Below, one piece after another: positions 1-10,440 of a stretch of 64,000 nucleotides of DNA (positions are counted from its first letter, which is position 1; every line of letters begins with the position of its first letter). This stretch comes from Bryoerythrophyllum caledonicum (lineage: Eukaryota; Streptophyta; Bryopsida; Pottiales; Pottiaceae). Made by a program: the position numbers and the translations under genes. The notes under the pieces are model-generated. The model saw nothing but the letters and a program-made list of their open reading frames with translations, had not been told where the DNA came from and did not search any database. Location: positions 15,691,218-15,755,217 of the forward strand of contig OZ020514.1 in NCBI GenBank assembly GCA_963971425.1. The letters are read 5' to 3'.

Positions 1-2
1 CA

Positions 3-584
3 GCCAAACATCCATCGATGCAGCTTGGAAGTATGTCTGACATAGAGTCGTGGAAGCATGACCCGGACGACCTTGCCATGATCGCTACTCAGTGCCCCGA
101 TTTTGGACATGTGAATTACACGGAAGACGATGAACCATCCCAAGAGTCTACAAGAAGTTTGGAGGTTCTGTAGTCAAGAATGTCCGTGAACCATATGCGG
201 CCGGGTTCTAGCAAAACTGGTGAAGCGTCCATTGTTGAGGTTCATCCAGTAGGACAATGGCTTGGAGTCGACATACCAGTCGGTTCAAGGGAGTTCGTAT
301 TACTTAGACCAACAGCCATAATGTCCACGGCCGAAGAATTACCGTTCATTTCCTTGCAACACGGATACGATTCACTTGTTCATACACTCCACCGGACCGT
401 CTTGTGGAGAAAGGCACATGTCATAATTCCATCCAAAGATCTCCGGTCAGACAATTCTCCATTTGTACCACGAGAGCGTTGGGTTGGACTTGAAGTGCAG
501 GGATGGACGGAAATGGGTTGGTCCTCTGCTCTAGGAGAATCATGGCCGCATTACCAGCGGATCGTTTCCATAGTAGTTGGTTAG
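3..584 (+). pseudogene. Upstream ORFs of the DUF7869-type element, probable N-terminal part
   Basis: Frame 3 is open from the window edge to a TAG at about 171 and reads as an acidic segment (MSDIESWKHDPDDLAM and then a D/E-rich stretch). A second open stretch in the same frame runs from ATG 180 to 584. Neither piece matches a domain I can name. They lie just upstream, on the same strand, of the recognisable DUF7869-type coding sequence that starts near 644, so they are most simply its 5' exons or retained introns. A GATC-centred repeat (433-446) sits inside the second ORF, which argues that part of it is not coding. The true start is outside the window or lost. Confidence 0.35.
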
Positions 585-3500
585 GAGAAGATAATATTGG
601 TATTACGGTCCTCGACGTTTTCGTGGGGGACACGTAGAGAATTATGAATCATGAATTGTGGCCCATTCTTGAATGTTGTTTCTCTTCCGGGCAGTCTTTG
701 ATAAGCACAATTGATCATTTCGCATCCTTGCCTTCACAACATGATTTTGATGCTCATCTGGGGGATCGTCCAAAGGAGCCATACCGCTTCATTTCCCAAG
801 AGCAAGACCTTAAGAAGAAGGAATCCTTGTACACAAAGACGACTACTGACGACAAAATTTGCAAGGTCAGCTCGGAAAGGTGCTGTCCAAAATGTTGCTG
901 CCAATATTTTCAACAATCCTGGACTCTTTCTGTTAGACAAAAGTTCTATGACAAATCCTTTGGAGACAGAAAGGAGTATGCAATCTCGGTAGGCAGGTAG
1001 TTTCACTCTATTGACGAGGACCGGAAGAGAAAATACATCATGCTGTTGGGAACGGAGGTCTGCTCCGTTGCATGGTACACGATTCATGGAATTCGGAAGT
1101 CCACGTTTCACATGTGTATGGGACAATTTAGTAGAGGAATCATCTATGCTACTCACGGTAACAAGGGCATCAAGCGCCCACGGCTTGTCACTACAAGCCA
1201 TGGAATCAATGATGTCGTTTATTAATGACAACGCGGATCAAATGCCTCAGCAAATGAAGAGTGTCGGGAATGGTCGAATTGACACTCTCAAGTATCTTCC
1301 TGCGGGAAACAATAGGAAGCAGATTCGAGCCAGTGTCAATGATGTACTTAATTTGTCCTTGCATATTGATATGGACTTGTACTCTCTTTTCTCAGTCGAC
1401 CAATGTCGTAGTTTCTGAACCGGAGATCTCCGGCTGGGTCTTTGCTGATATGCATGGACTACTTATTGATTACCTTTGTATTTCGTACTATCTGTTGGAT
1501 CGTTCTTCAGAAATTCTCCTCCCCCTTGGTTATTGTTTCATTTTGTAGACAAACGACTCCTATGGATTCCCGCCTGTAAGTCAGTCCGTAGTTAGCAGGG
1601 TCACAAAGGAATTCTTCGGAAATGTTGCAATCAAGCCATCTGGAAGCACCTTCGCAAAATGCAGTACTTGCGATGAGTTCAATCAATTCTTACTGACGAC
1701 TCCAAAGGGAACGCCCGCGTACGAGATATTCTATAGCAACAAGCAGGCTCACTTAAATCACCAACAATCATGCCAGAAGCTTTATGCAACATGGAGAGAA
1801 GAGTCGAAGGCGAAGCCGCTGACCTTTCTTTGTGTCATTCACGATAAGATGGACACTACGAAGACGGCCCTTCCACGCATGTGGAGGACGACTAAGGCAA
1901 CATCTGGTCTCGGACAGCTTCCCATGAATGTCACCGGAATGGTGGCACACGATCATGTCGACAGAGCGTATGCACACTATGCTCCTGCTTTATGGCCTCA
2001 AGATTTGAACGCCACCATTTCCTCTCTGGCGAAACTTTTTAGGCGGCTTAAGGGAGCACCATTACATGAAACGCGCGCGCTCTTCGAGCACCCACCTCCA
2101 AACTCAATGTTTGCAGCGCTCTTGAGGGGGAAGAGCAGGTGCCTCGACACTTTAGAGCCCTTGGAGCCGAGTGCTTTTAAGGGTCCGAAATCGTTGCCAC
2201 CAAAATTGTTTCTAGAGCTCGACAACTCAGCAAAGGACAACAAGAACCAATACTTGATGGCATTCTTATCACTGCTAACTGCTCGAGGTGTTTTCAAGGA
2301 GATTCAGATAGGCCTCTTGGTGGTCGGACATATGCATGAAGATATTGATGCTTACTTTACTCATCTATCAAAAGAACTCAAGAAAAGCAGTACATATATT
2401 CTAGCGGATCTCATGAAGGCATTCATGAAGTCACAAAAACTTGCCTTCATGCCCAGAGTTATCTAAGAGGTGGCCGACTTTAAATAGTATGTCAATGGCT
2501 ACCTATGCGGCGGGGCGGCACGTCTGGTGGGAATAAGTGATATGCTTCTTTTCAAGTTCTACGTTGACAATGACGGTGTTCTGGTCATAAACTTCAAGGA
2601 AATCTGCCATTGACGCAGAGTGGCTACCCATGAATAGAGACCCGATTAAACTCTGGAAGGTAGATGAATGCAAACGTCCCAAGCTTCCAACAGGATCTCC
2701 CAAGCCCGTTCCTTTCAAGCCCATGTGGGGTAATGAGGAGAAAAACCCGGTAAAAAACCAAGATGTTGCCAGCGACAAGGCCAGAAAAGCGACAGAGAAC
2801 ATGAACATCATAAAGATGGGGCTCCAGAAGTACATGGACTACTGGGCATCCGGAATGTCTAAGTGCGAAGGGTATACAGACTCCATCTGCCCATACATGC
2901 AGTATTGGAAGGACGTCATCGACGAGCTTGACAAGCCACTTCCTCAGACGCCCTCTGAACTTGAAGAGGGATTTTGGCATGCCCATGATTGGAGAGGCCC
3001 TCACGAGGGAGGTGGAGATCCCTTCGGATTGTTTCCACAACCATTGGATGTCACTCCCGAAGATGAGGTTCTAGAGCCTTACTGCGGACCCGCCAATGAA
3101 GCCCCAAAGTCCACTATTAATCCTTGGCGTGACATTCGTCAGAGGTCTTGGATTTTAGTAAGACCTAGTGATCCATACATCTATCATGTCTGGCAGAGTA
3201 GAGCACTTTCGGACGTCGTCAAAGATGAGGGTAGTACCAACCACAAAAAAATTCTCGTTAAATAATGGGAGCCTAATAACAAGGAGAAAAATCTGAAGAA
3301 GAAGTAGCAGGGCTGTTGGTTAACCACATGGGTTCCGGACCAAGAGAAGCATGTATGGTATCATATGAGTTATGTGTTGTTTGCGACTAGGTCAAGCAAA
3401 GCAAACCAACTTATCAGGTCCATTCCGCGTAAAATGAAGGATGCAGCGGTTGTGAACTTAGAGAAAGCAAATGCTGCTAACCCCTGAGGGCAGACCATTC

Positions 3501-4026
3501 TATCAAGTTTCTCACGCTCATTTGTAATATTAGAAAGAAGAGATGAACTGTAGAAAGTCTATGAGTTTGGGATACGGTGATCAGTTCCAATATCTACATC
3601 TCTGGTGTGTAGTAGAAAAATCTCGAAGAGTCTCCACGTCCTCACAGAAGTGCACCAGAGATCTCTGGATGTGAAGACGATTAAAATTCGGTCCCAAGTT
3701 CGACATCCCACCCTTCAACTCCCGCAAGTCATCTTGAAGATAACCAAATCCGTGCTCTTCCAGCCAATGTAATTAGGATTCATAGAGTAGTGACAGTATC
3801 ACAATTGACTGGTGTGTGTCACCAGATTATTTTAAGGCCCGCACGTCTCGCCAAAAGCTTACCAGAGATCTCCGGCTCTTTAATCGGTAGAAGAACCGCT
3901 TCTCCTCGACTTCCATAGCTGACAACGGCTGTTGTAAGGCTAGATGTTATCATCAAAAAACGTGGATATAAGGATGTTCATGTATTGCCATGTACACTCG
4001 GTGAAGATCTAGCCGGAGATCTTTGG
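433..4026. repeat. Dispersed GATC-centred palindrome, consensus CCGGAGATCTCCGG
   Basis: Five related 14-mers lie in 3.6 kb: 433-446 CCAAAGATCTCCGG, 1420-1433 CCGGAGATCTCCGG (perfect palindrome), 3655-3668 CCAGAGATCTCTGG (perfect palindrome), 3862-3875 CCAGAGATCTCCGG and 4013-4026 CCGGAGATCTTTGG. Partial copies occur near 4113 and 5431. All full copies are in or next to the DUF7869-type element, at least one inside its probable intron. They may be internal protein-binding sites of the element or a small mobile palindrome. Confidence 0.7.
644..3264 (+). pseudogene. DUF7869-type transposase-like protein, decayed
   Basis: This matches, by recalled family pattern, a large plant protein family ending in a DUF7869 domain that occurs in many copies in bryophytes and behaves like a transposon-encoded protein. 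Pieces in order: a Cys-rich N-terminal motif (ERCCPKCCCQYF) near 880-910; the AWYTIHGIRKSTFH segment near 1070; NADQMPQQMK near 1235; a long open exon in frame 1 from about 1553 to 2466 with FAKCSTC, IHDKMD, LELDNSAKDNKN and GHMHEDIDAYF; and a C-terminal part in frame 2 (2630-3264). The conserved acids of IHDKMD, LELDN and HEDIDA look like a DDE/RNase H-like set; that is inference. Breaks: in-frame TAG at 998-1000 (AGG TAG, consistent with a lost Gln), a one-base frameshift near 1188, a stop and frameshift near 2610. A probable intron covers about 1350-1550. No intact product is possible. Confidence 0.75.
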
Positions 4027-4614
4027 ATAGGAGATTCACATCCACCATTCTCTACAATGGAATCCATGAAGAAGATCATGAGAGTACCTAGGTGTCATGA
4101 AGAGCAAATTATCCAAAGATCTTCACTGACTAAAAAACTGCAATTCATCTGTCGATGGTACTTGATCAAAACAATTAGAGACCTCTAGGGCTTTCTAGTG
4201 GCAGTTCCTTTCTTAGATTTAAAACATGCCATTGCTAAAATGAAAAGGGGCGATCAAAGACCGAGTATATATCAATCATCTGAGTACCTTCTTTTTATTC
4301 AAGTGATGCTGATGGTTGGCGGCGGAGATAGTACTCCCCATAGAACATTACGATAGGACGCTTGATGTGTGGCTCACCATGCTTAATTTCCCATAATGTT
4401 GATTCATGACTCTGGAATCTACCTTTAATTATATCAATCTCGATGTTATGGCAACTCAACTCAATGACGCTTCCTCTACCTACGCTCAAGAATTGTAATG
4501 AATGGGTGGGTAGGGAGGAAAGTATAAGACATGGTTCAGGAGTACAACAATCCATATGTTTTGTTGTTTAACCTTAAGTCTTGTTGGTCCATAGCTAGGG
4601 TGGAGAGAGAGGAG
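3265..4614. other. Non-coding flank of the DUF7869-type element
   Basis: No gene is supported. A short open stretch at 3985-4188 overlaps two palindrome copies and has no recognisable motif. The ORF on the minus strand at 4295-4555 also has no family signature. The segment holds three of the five full GATC-centred palindromes. Confidence 0.5.
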
Positions 4615-4941
4615 ATGGCTACCCCAAGTAGGAAGAGGGAGAGCGAAGATACGGATATGGTAGAGAAGAGAGTTACACGAAGGATGGAGAGAGAGTATGT
4701 TTAAGAGGAGGGCGACGGCATCGACTATGAAGCGGAGGACGAGAAGGAGATCGACTCCGAAGTGGATGAGACCCTCAATGGAGATGCATCAGCTAAAGAA
4801 GAAGAGGACGACGACCCGTGGTATGAAGATGAGGAGGAATTTTATTTAGAGGGCGGCTGCAGCCCATTTCAAACTGGATGTGACACAGGGTCTGGTGTTG
4901 ATTCGGACATGCACGCACTGGCACATTGGAAGGATCTTTAG
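4615..4941 (+). pseudogene. Basic-acidic N-terminal ORF with a stop, unrecognised
   Basis: ATG at 4615 opens a charged sequence (MATPSRKRESEDTDMVEKR) interrupted by TAA at 4702-4704. The same frame then continues as a strongly acidic D/E-rich run to a TAG near 4939. Acidic leaders of this kind begin several element proteins in this window, for example the exon at 50889-51105 on the minus strand. It could be the first exon of the decayed gene that follows. I do not recognise a domain. Confidence 0.35.
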
Positions 4942-5559
4942 AGCTCTTTAGAGAGGTACTGCCAGGTTAGAAATTGTTGTTAGATCCAAGAGTTTTGCTG
5001 AGACCAATCACAATTGTCTTGTAGATTTGCTCTTATATCAGACGTTGTTGTAAAGAGACTCCCTTCCGAAGAAGCATTATAGTTTTCGAACAACCAAGCA
5101 ACTATCTCTTGAATACTCTGCTTCCGAATGGATTTCTCCGCATGGCTGAACGGCATTCCTGACATGTCAATGCTTCAAGCTTTAAAATATACTATACTCT
5201 TCTTGTACAGCTTTACGTATCATTGTTCACAGGAAGGACACTAGTCGTCCACCCATGTTTTTTGGTCCTTCTCCACTATACTACCACAGAAATGTACACT
5301 ACACCATATTACATGGTATATTTTATAAACATGTTAGCTTGAAAGTTGTTATCATATTGTCGATCACGACTAATAAAATTCCACGCTTGTTCTATCACTA
5401 AATCAATCTATATCGTATTACTTAAATCATTCGGAGATATCCGGATGATTGATCAAAATATATTCAACGGGTATCCCTGTCAATTTCTTTGGTGCCACTA
5501 TTTTACTAGACTAAAATCCTTCTTCCTTATTTTTGGACTTTGCAAAGTCCAAAAATAGT

Positions 5560-6300
5560 TAAACACAACATCCTTGTATTCTAAGGATGAATATGATAAG
5601 ACTGCAACGGAGTACAAGGTCATCAAAGCCACCATCGAAACGTGGTATTAGAAGAATATTTAGGACCCTGCTAGAGAGCGGTTCTTCTTGAAGCGAGGAT
5701 CTGCCTTAGCCCCCTCAAACAAGGAGGATGACATTCCAACTATTCCGAGGATGCTCTTTGAACACTAGAAGGCCATCAAAGAGAATCGTATTGAAATCAC
5801 CCCAACCTCATTTCGATTGTCGCTTTCAACGAAGTACAAATTCAGTTGGATAAATAGATAATCCGTAGACGTGGCCAAGACTTTGATGTTGGGCACTTAA
5901 AAAATGTTGCAATGGACAAAAAAGGATGCAAAGGTGGCTCTTGCGTACTGCTTTGTCAATAACAAAGATAAAAGAAAACCTGCTTTTTCAATAATGGAAC
6001 AGATTTTGAAAACTTTGCAAGCTATGGAGCATAAGGATGAAAACCAGTTCTAGAGGGTCCGTTACGTAGGTGTGTTTATCACAGATTGGACAAGAATGGT
6101 CAAGATTGCCAACACTTTAGCCGAGAAGGGAGCAATTGTTACACAAATCCTACCTTGGTTTCACATCCCCACTTTGTATATTACCTAGGGAACCAAGGGC
6201 TTTGTTTGGCACATTGGGGGCGCCAAACAATATTATTGTCAACATTGGTGGAGATCCTTCAATTACCTGGATTGGTTTGGTAAGATGGTCATAGGATACT
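5560..6300 (+). pseudogene. Decayed coding-like stretch, unrecognised
   Basis: Fragments with protein-like composition can be read with several stops and frame changes, including AYCFVNNKDKRKPAFSIMEQ near 5945-6005 and FITDWTRMVKIANTLAEKG near 6078-6130. It lies directly upstream of the linker/FCP1 copy at 6.5 kb, in the position occupied by the recombinase in the other copy. I could not align it to that recombinase. It may be a different N-terminal module or an unrelated element. Confidence 0.3.
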
Positions 6301-6505
6301 ACGATCTCTAGAGCACATCTCTCTATTTATTCAAGTTTGCTCTTCCACACTATCTTTACATCATATGAATGTCTTTTTTGTTATTAGATTCTACCTACTA
6401 TTTTTTGCTCTTGACTAAAGGTACACAAATCATGAAGTCTTCTTCTCTAAGGAAGAAGTGACTAAAGCCGATAAGACAATGAGCAATATCTAGGAAAGTG
6501 CTCAG

Positions 6506-8110
6506 ATGTTGGCAATAGCGGTAAGTGCCATGGCGGCTTTGACTATGTGCAAGAAGAAGAAGAAGATTGCAAGAGGCAAAAAAAAGATGATTGTCATTTC
6601 CACCACCAAGAGTTACAACTCCAACGACTCGAACGAGCCTTTCTTCAACAAGGGCAATGATGCAAAGGAGGAGGAGATTAAGGAGGAGGAGCAACCTCTT
6701 GACGACAGTTGCAAGGGCAAGTCCAAAGCTCAAAGAAAATTGCACATGGAAAAGTAGGTGCAAATCAACTTGACAATTCCACCTACTTCACAAGTTGGGG
6801 CCACCAAGAAAACATTATATTATGCACATGCTAAATTTAATCACTGTCAACATACATACAATTTCTTAGAAAATTTAAAATAATACAACCATGTGAAGTG
6901 ATCGGCAATGCAATGTGGTTAATATTTCGTTTGCATGTTGTTTGTATTCATCTTCATATCCCAAGTCCATGTTGGAAACTGAGGCAGTTCATAATTGCCG
7001 TCTACATACGTCCCTTTTTGGAGACATTGATATGATCAACATTGCTTTGCTTGTAGTTTTTACAACTTGGATTATAAGTATCAATGGATCCATCACTACG
7101 CCATAGAGTCATCACTTACTACTTGATGAGTGCTTCAGGATCATAATATTCTTCTATCCTTTTTTGTCTTTCCTGAGAGAAATTTATTTATACCAAGTTC
7201 TAAGCGTTGTAGTTATGTATATGTGATTTGGTACACAAAGCACTTCATGCCAGACCCCCTTCCATCCATCTTGATCGTTAGTTTCTCATTTGCAGTTCCT
7301 GACTGGGACAACAACTTCATTGACCTTATCCAATGGGCGCAATATCTCCAAATGGCTTATGACGATGATGTGCCAATTACTTCAGCTGTGGCGGAGCATG
7401 TCTACTTCCAAGCTCCCCACGCAATTCACCTATTCATGATACTGACGATGACAATTCGAGTAGCAATTATGAAGAGGATGATAGCACCCTTCAAGCTCTA
7501 GTTAACAAACTGTCGAAAGAGTACTATGAGGACCAAAGTTGTGGAGGAGGTGAACTTTAGTAGATGAGTTCTCTTTGAGATGAAGAGAGGACAAAAAGAG
7601 AAGAGGAGGCGCCGTTGTTCTTCGAGGAAGAGTTCTTTGCATCTGAAACCAGGACGACTGTCTGGAATGTACCACCTTCAAAGCCAACAACATCAGGCAT
7701 TGTTCACCCCTTGTCGTCCGGACACCAATGGAGATAGTACCACCGTCTCATCCTTCATCTAGCCAAGCCATAAAGATTACGACAAATTGTGAACAAGACT
7801 CTGCGGCAATGATTCTTGCTAGTTTATAGGCCATGGATTTGACTATTTCACCCCCACTCTGTAAAGCGCTGTTTGACAAGGAACTTACGATAGGCATATT
7901 CAAGGAGACCAGTCAGTCGCTAAAGGCCTTCAACCCCCTAGGAACGTTTCAAGTGTAGTTGATGTTGAGGACTACTTTGATGACCCTCCAAATTTCAGCT
8001 AAGATATTTAGCCAACAACCTTTAGTATTGTCTCGAGACCTGTTGATGTTGAGGCTCCTGATGCTAAAAAGGGTGCTCCATCTGCTCAACATATTGATTC
8101 CAGACTCGTT
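6506..8110 (+). pseudogene. Linker region of the FCP1-like gene, decayed copy
   Basis: A K/E-rich exon (6506-6757) is followed by a second coding-like exon after a TTTGCAG acceptor near 7297 (PDWDNNFIDLIQWAQYLQ) and by an acidic stretch to about 7560 that aligns with 47.9-48.1 kb on the minus strand. Later parts (7840-8100) align with the acidic exon at 47416-47748. Stops are frequent and the frame changes between 7430 and 7465. No enzymatic domain is visible; it is a charged, probably disordered spacer between the N-terminal module and the phosphatase domains. Confidence 0.6.
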
Positions 8111-8228
8111 GTAGAAGGTATGTGTCTATTAAATTCTACTACCTTGTTGTTTTGTGTGTATTTGAAATGTTCAAGGTTCACATTGATATCTTCAGGGTAT
8201 ATCGGGATCTGCAATCCTAAATACAATG

Positions 8229-8296
8229 GTAAGATCTTACGATTCCATTTGGGAGGATAAGATCCTATAATCCTCAATGGGATTGTAGGATCCTAC
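8229..8296. repeat. GATC-centred palindromes of the FCP1 element, plus-strand copy
   Basis: GTAAGATCTTAC (8229-8240), ATAAGATCCTAT (about 8257-8268) and GTAGGATCCTAC (8285-8296) occur within 70 bp in a presumed intron. They correspond in position to the cluster at 47198-47291 in the minus-strand copy. Eroded copies are also visible at about 9363 and 9440. Confidence 0.7.
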
Positions 8297-8620
8297 TACC
8301 CTCAAGCACAGCTGTCACAAAATGCTCGCAACTTCTAAGCATTCCAAATGACTTATGGGTTGTGTATTCTTCACTAATGACCTTCTTTGTATAAGCAAAG
8401 GAGATTTCTAGGACTGCTCAACTTTGTAAAAAGGTTCAATCATCCGCAGCACATAAGGATTTTGGTCCCTCTAGAGAAGATATGTTTCTAGGCAATTCCA
8501 CATATTATTATTTGTATTCTATATTGCAAACTTATTCTTGCAACATTGGTTTTCTGGAGGGACCAAAATTAGCCCTGGTTTTTTAGCCCTGGTTTTTTAG
8601 AGCAAAGGTAAGACAACCTT

Positions 8621-9226
8621 GGTACACTGTTGTGTTGGACTTGAATGGATTTCTGGTTCACATATCGTACGATAAGGGGCGTAAAATTGTCGCAAGACCC
8701 GAGTGTACAGATTTTCTAAAGGTGCTGACAAAAAAGGCTACTATTGTGGTATACAATTGCGCCATGAATAAAGATGTCGATAGCATGTTACCGGTGGCTT
8801 TGGATAGTTCTAGTGGAAAGCTAAAGGACCTATCAGTTATATCACAATCTGTATTACGGAGTCGAGCTTTTTTAGAGCGGGGAACAACATTGAGAAGAAG
8901 TACATGCTCAAGGACCTAAAAAATTTCACGGAAATTGTTGAGCACGTGGACCTTAGATTGACATTGCTCATTGACAGTTGTCCGAAGAAGAACCTCTTCA
9001 ACAATGAGTTCAGTGCGATTCATCCTCAAATATAGATAGGTGACGCAAAGGACAAGTTCCTTATAAACACTATGCTTTGATGGCTCAAGAATATGTTTTC
9101 TTCAAACCTCTCTATGGCCAAATATGTTCGTAACCAACCCCTTGCCGGATGTCTAGAACCTGAAAAATTAAGGTCCATTGCGTTGGCTCAGAATATTTTA
9201 ATTAAATGTTCTAAAAAATCAAAGTG
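8621..9226 (+). pseudogene. FCP1/NIF-like HAD phosphatase domain 1, decayed copy
   Basis: FCP1-type phosphatases are HAD-fold enzymes with a DxDx(T/V) nucleophile motif. Here the motif reads VVLDLNGFLV, so the second Asp is Asn. It is followed by RPECTDFLKVL and a VVYNCAMNKDVDSML strand-helix. A frameshift near 8860 moves the reading to the part that aligns with FIDDTPEKNLLNNEFSAI of the other copy. In this copy that site reads LIDSCPKKNLFNNEFSAI, so one of the two conserved Asp residues is also changed. The end fits a splice donor (AA|GTGAGT) near 9226. Confidence 0.7.
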
Positions 9227-9564
9227 AGTAGTCATTGGTGATGTGTATATTTTATATCTCTTGTAGTATGTACCTCTAATTTGTGAAACGATCTTCAATA
9301 TTGTGGCCATCATTTTATTTTGAATATTATTAATTGCAATATCACTCTGAATTATCTTTAGGATGTTAGGACCTACAACCCTGAGGAATATAGTAGTTAA
9401 GGATATTGTATGATTTTTGTAGTACGGATAGTTGTGTTGTTGGATCCTATGACCCTCATGGATGCAATAGTTAAGGATCTTGAACAAATGATTATTTGTG
9501 GTATTAATGGCAGTGTGGTAGAATCCTACGATCCATAATGTTGTTCATAACTTCTATCTTTCTC

Positions 9565-10055
9565 TATGATCTTAGCGATGCGACGGCTCAAAAAATTTAT
9601 CGTGTTGTTTGTCAACGGATTGCTTTATTTCAAGCAATACAATAACTACAGCGCGCGACGTTTCAATTGGAACAACATCATACTTTAGCCTCGTCTCCTA
9701 GAGTTCTTCAGAATACTTTTGAGATCCTTCCAAGTTGGTATTTGGTCGGCCATGGTCCTTGCGAGCCTAAAAAATGTTTTGAAGTCCTCCTAAAATCCAT
9801 TAGGTCAAGCCTTCATTTTTGTTATAGAAGAAACAAGTGTTCAAGGCCACAATTGTATCTTTTTAGTGAATACGTTCTCGGAAGACTCAACGAACCAAAA
9901 GACAAAGCAACTTTGTTTTCCTAACAAAACGTTGATGGTTGATGACCAACCAATGCAACATATCTTCAACAAAGACCTCGATTGCTACTTTCCAAAGTCT
10001 TGGCATGGTGAAATGACCTTATCCAATGCATCCAATACATTGAGTTCTTTAGTGG
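9565..10055 (+). pseudogene. FCP1/NIF-like domain 2, decayed copy
   Basis: This aligns with the minus-strand domain at 45269-45895. Conserved pieces are HFCYRRNKCSRPQLYLF near 9810-9865 and LMVDDQPMQHIFNKDLDCYF near 9930-9990, followed by PKSWHGEMTLSNASN. The two parts are in different frames and the nucleophile strand near 9590-9660 is broken by stops. The downstream 10060-10440 segment matches the 3' tail of the other copy and contains one copy of a unit that is tandemly duplicated there. Confidence 0.7.
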
Positions 10056-10440
10056 CTTGCTTTCATTCAATATATTCTATGATTAAAGTTGTCACTAGTT
10101 ATTACCCTCATTCCCCACGCCTATTTGATTGCATATTTATCTGATTATACTACATTGATTGCCCTATATGTATTGTTAGATTGTAGGATTCCTCTATATT
10201 AACTATGTATCTTGGATTGCTAGATTCCACTACTTCATTTGATGCCTTTTTATACTTCATCTCTAAGTGAACGTTGCATGCTATATTTATTGAAATATTC
10301 ATGATGCCAATGGTAACATTGTAAGATCTCATGGTCTTGCTTCCAACATCAAGAATTGATCCAAAGTCCAGAATTCATCCTAAAGTCTAGATTTACTTAA
10401 ATGTTGCATCTTTATAAAACCAAAACTAAATAACACAAAA

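Larger units (their letters stand above)
6480..10440 (+). mobile_element. Degenerate second copy of the linker plus double-FCP1 module
   Basis: This stretch matches the reverse complement of about 44640-48600 in order and partly base by base. Shared landmarks: EQPLDDSCKGKSK (6680-6720) against DQPLNNRRKGRSK; the intron text around 6905-7035 against 48065-48200; NYEEDDSTLQALVNKL (7465-7510) against IYEEEDSSLQALVNDL; the short exon at 8410-8480 against 47015-47107; both FCP1-like domains; and the 3' tail at 10320-10420 against 44640-44735. It has many stops and frameshifts, more than the minus-strand copy. No recombinase is recognisable upstream. About 400 bp present here (7040-7440) is missing from the other copy. 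Confidence 0.8.
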
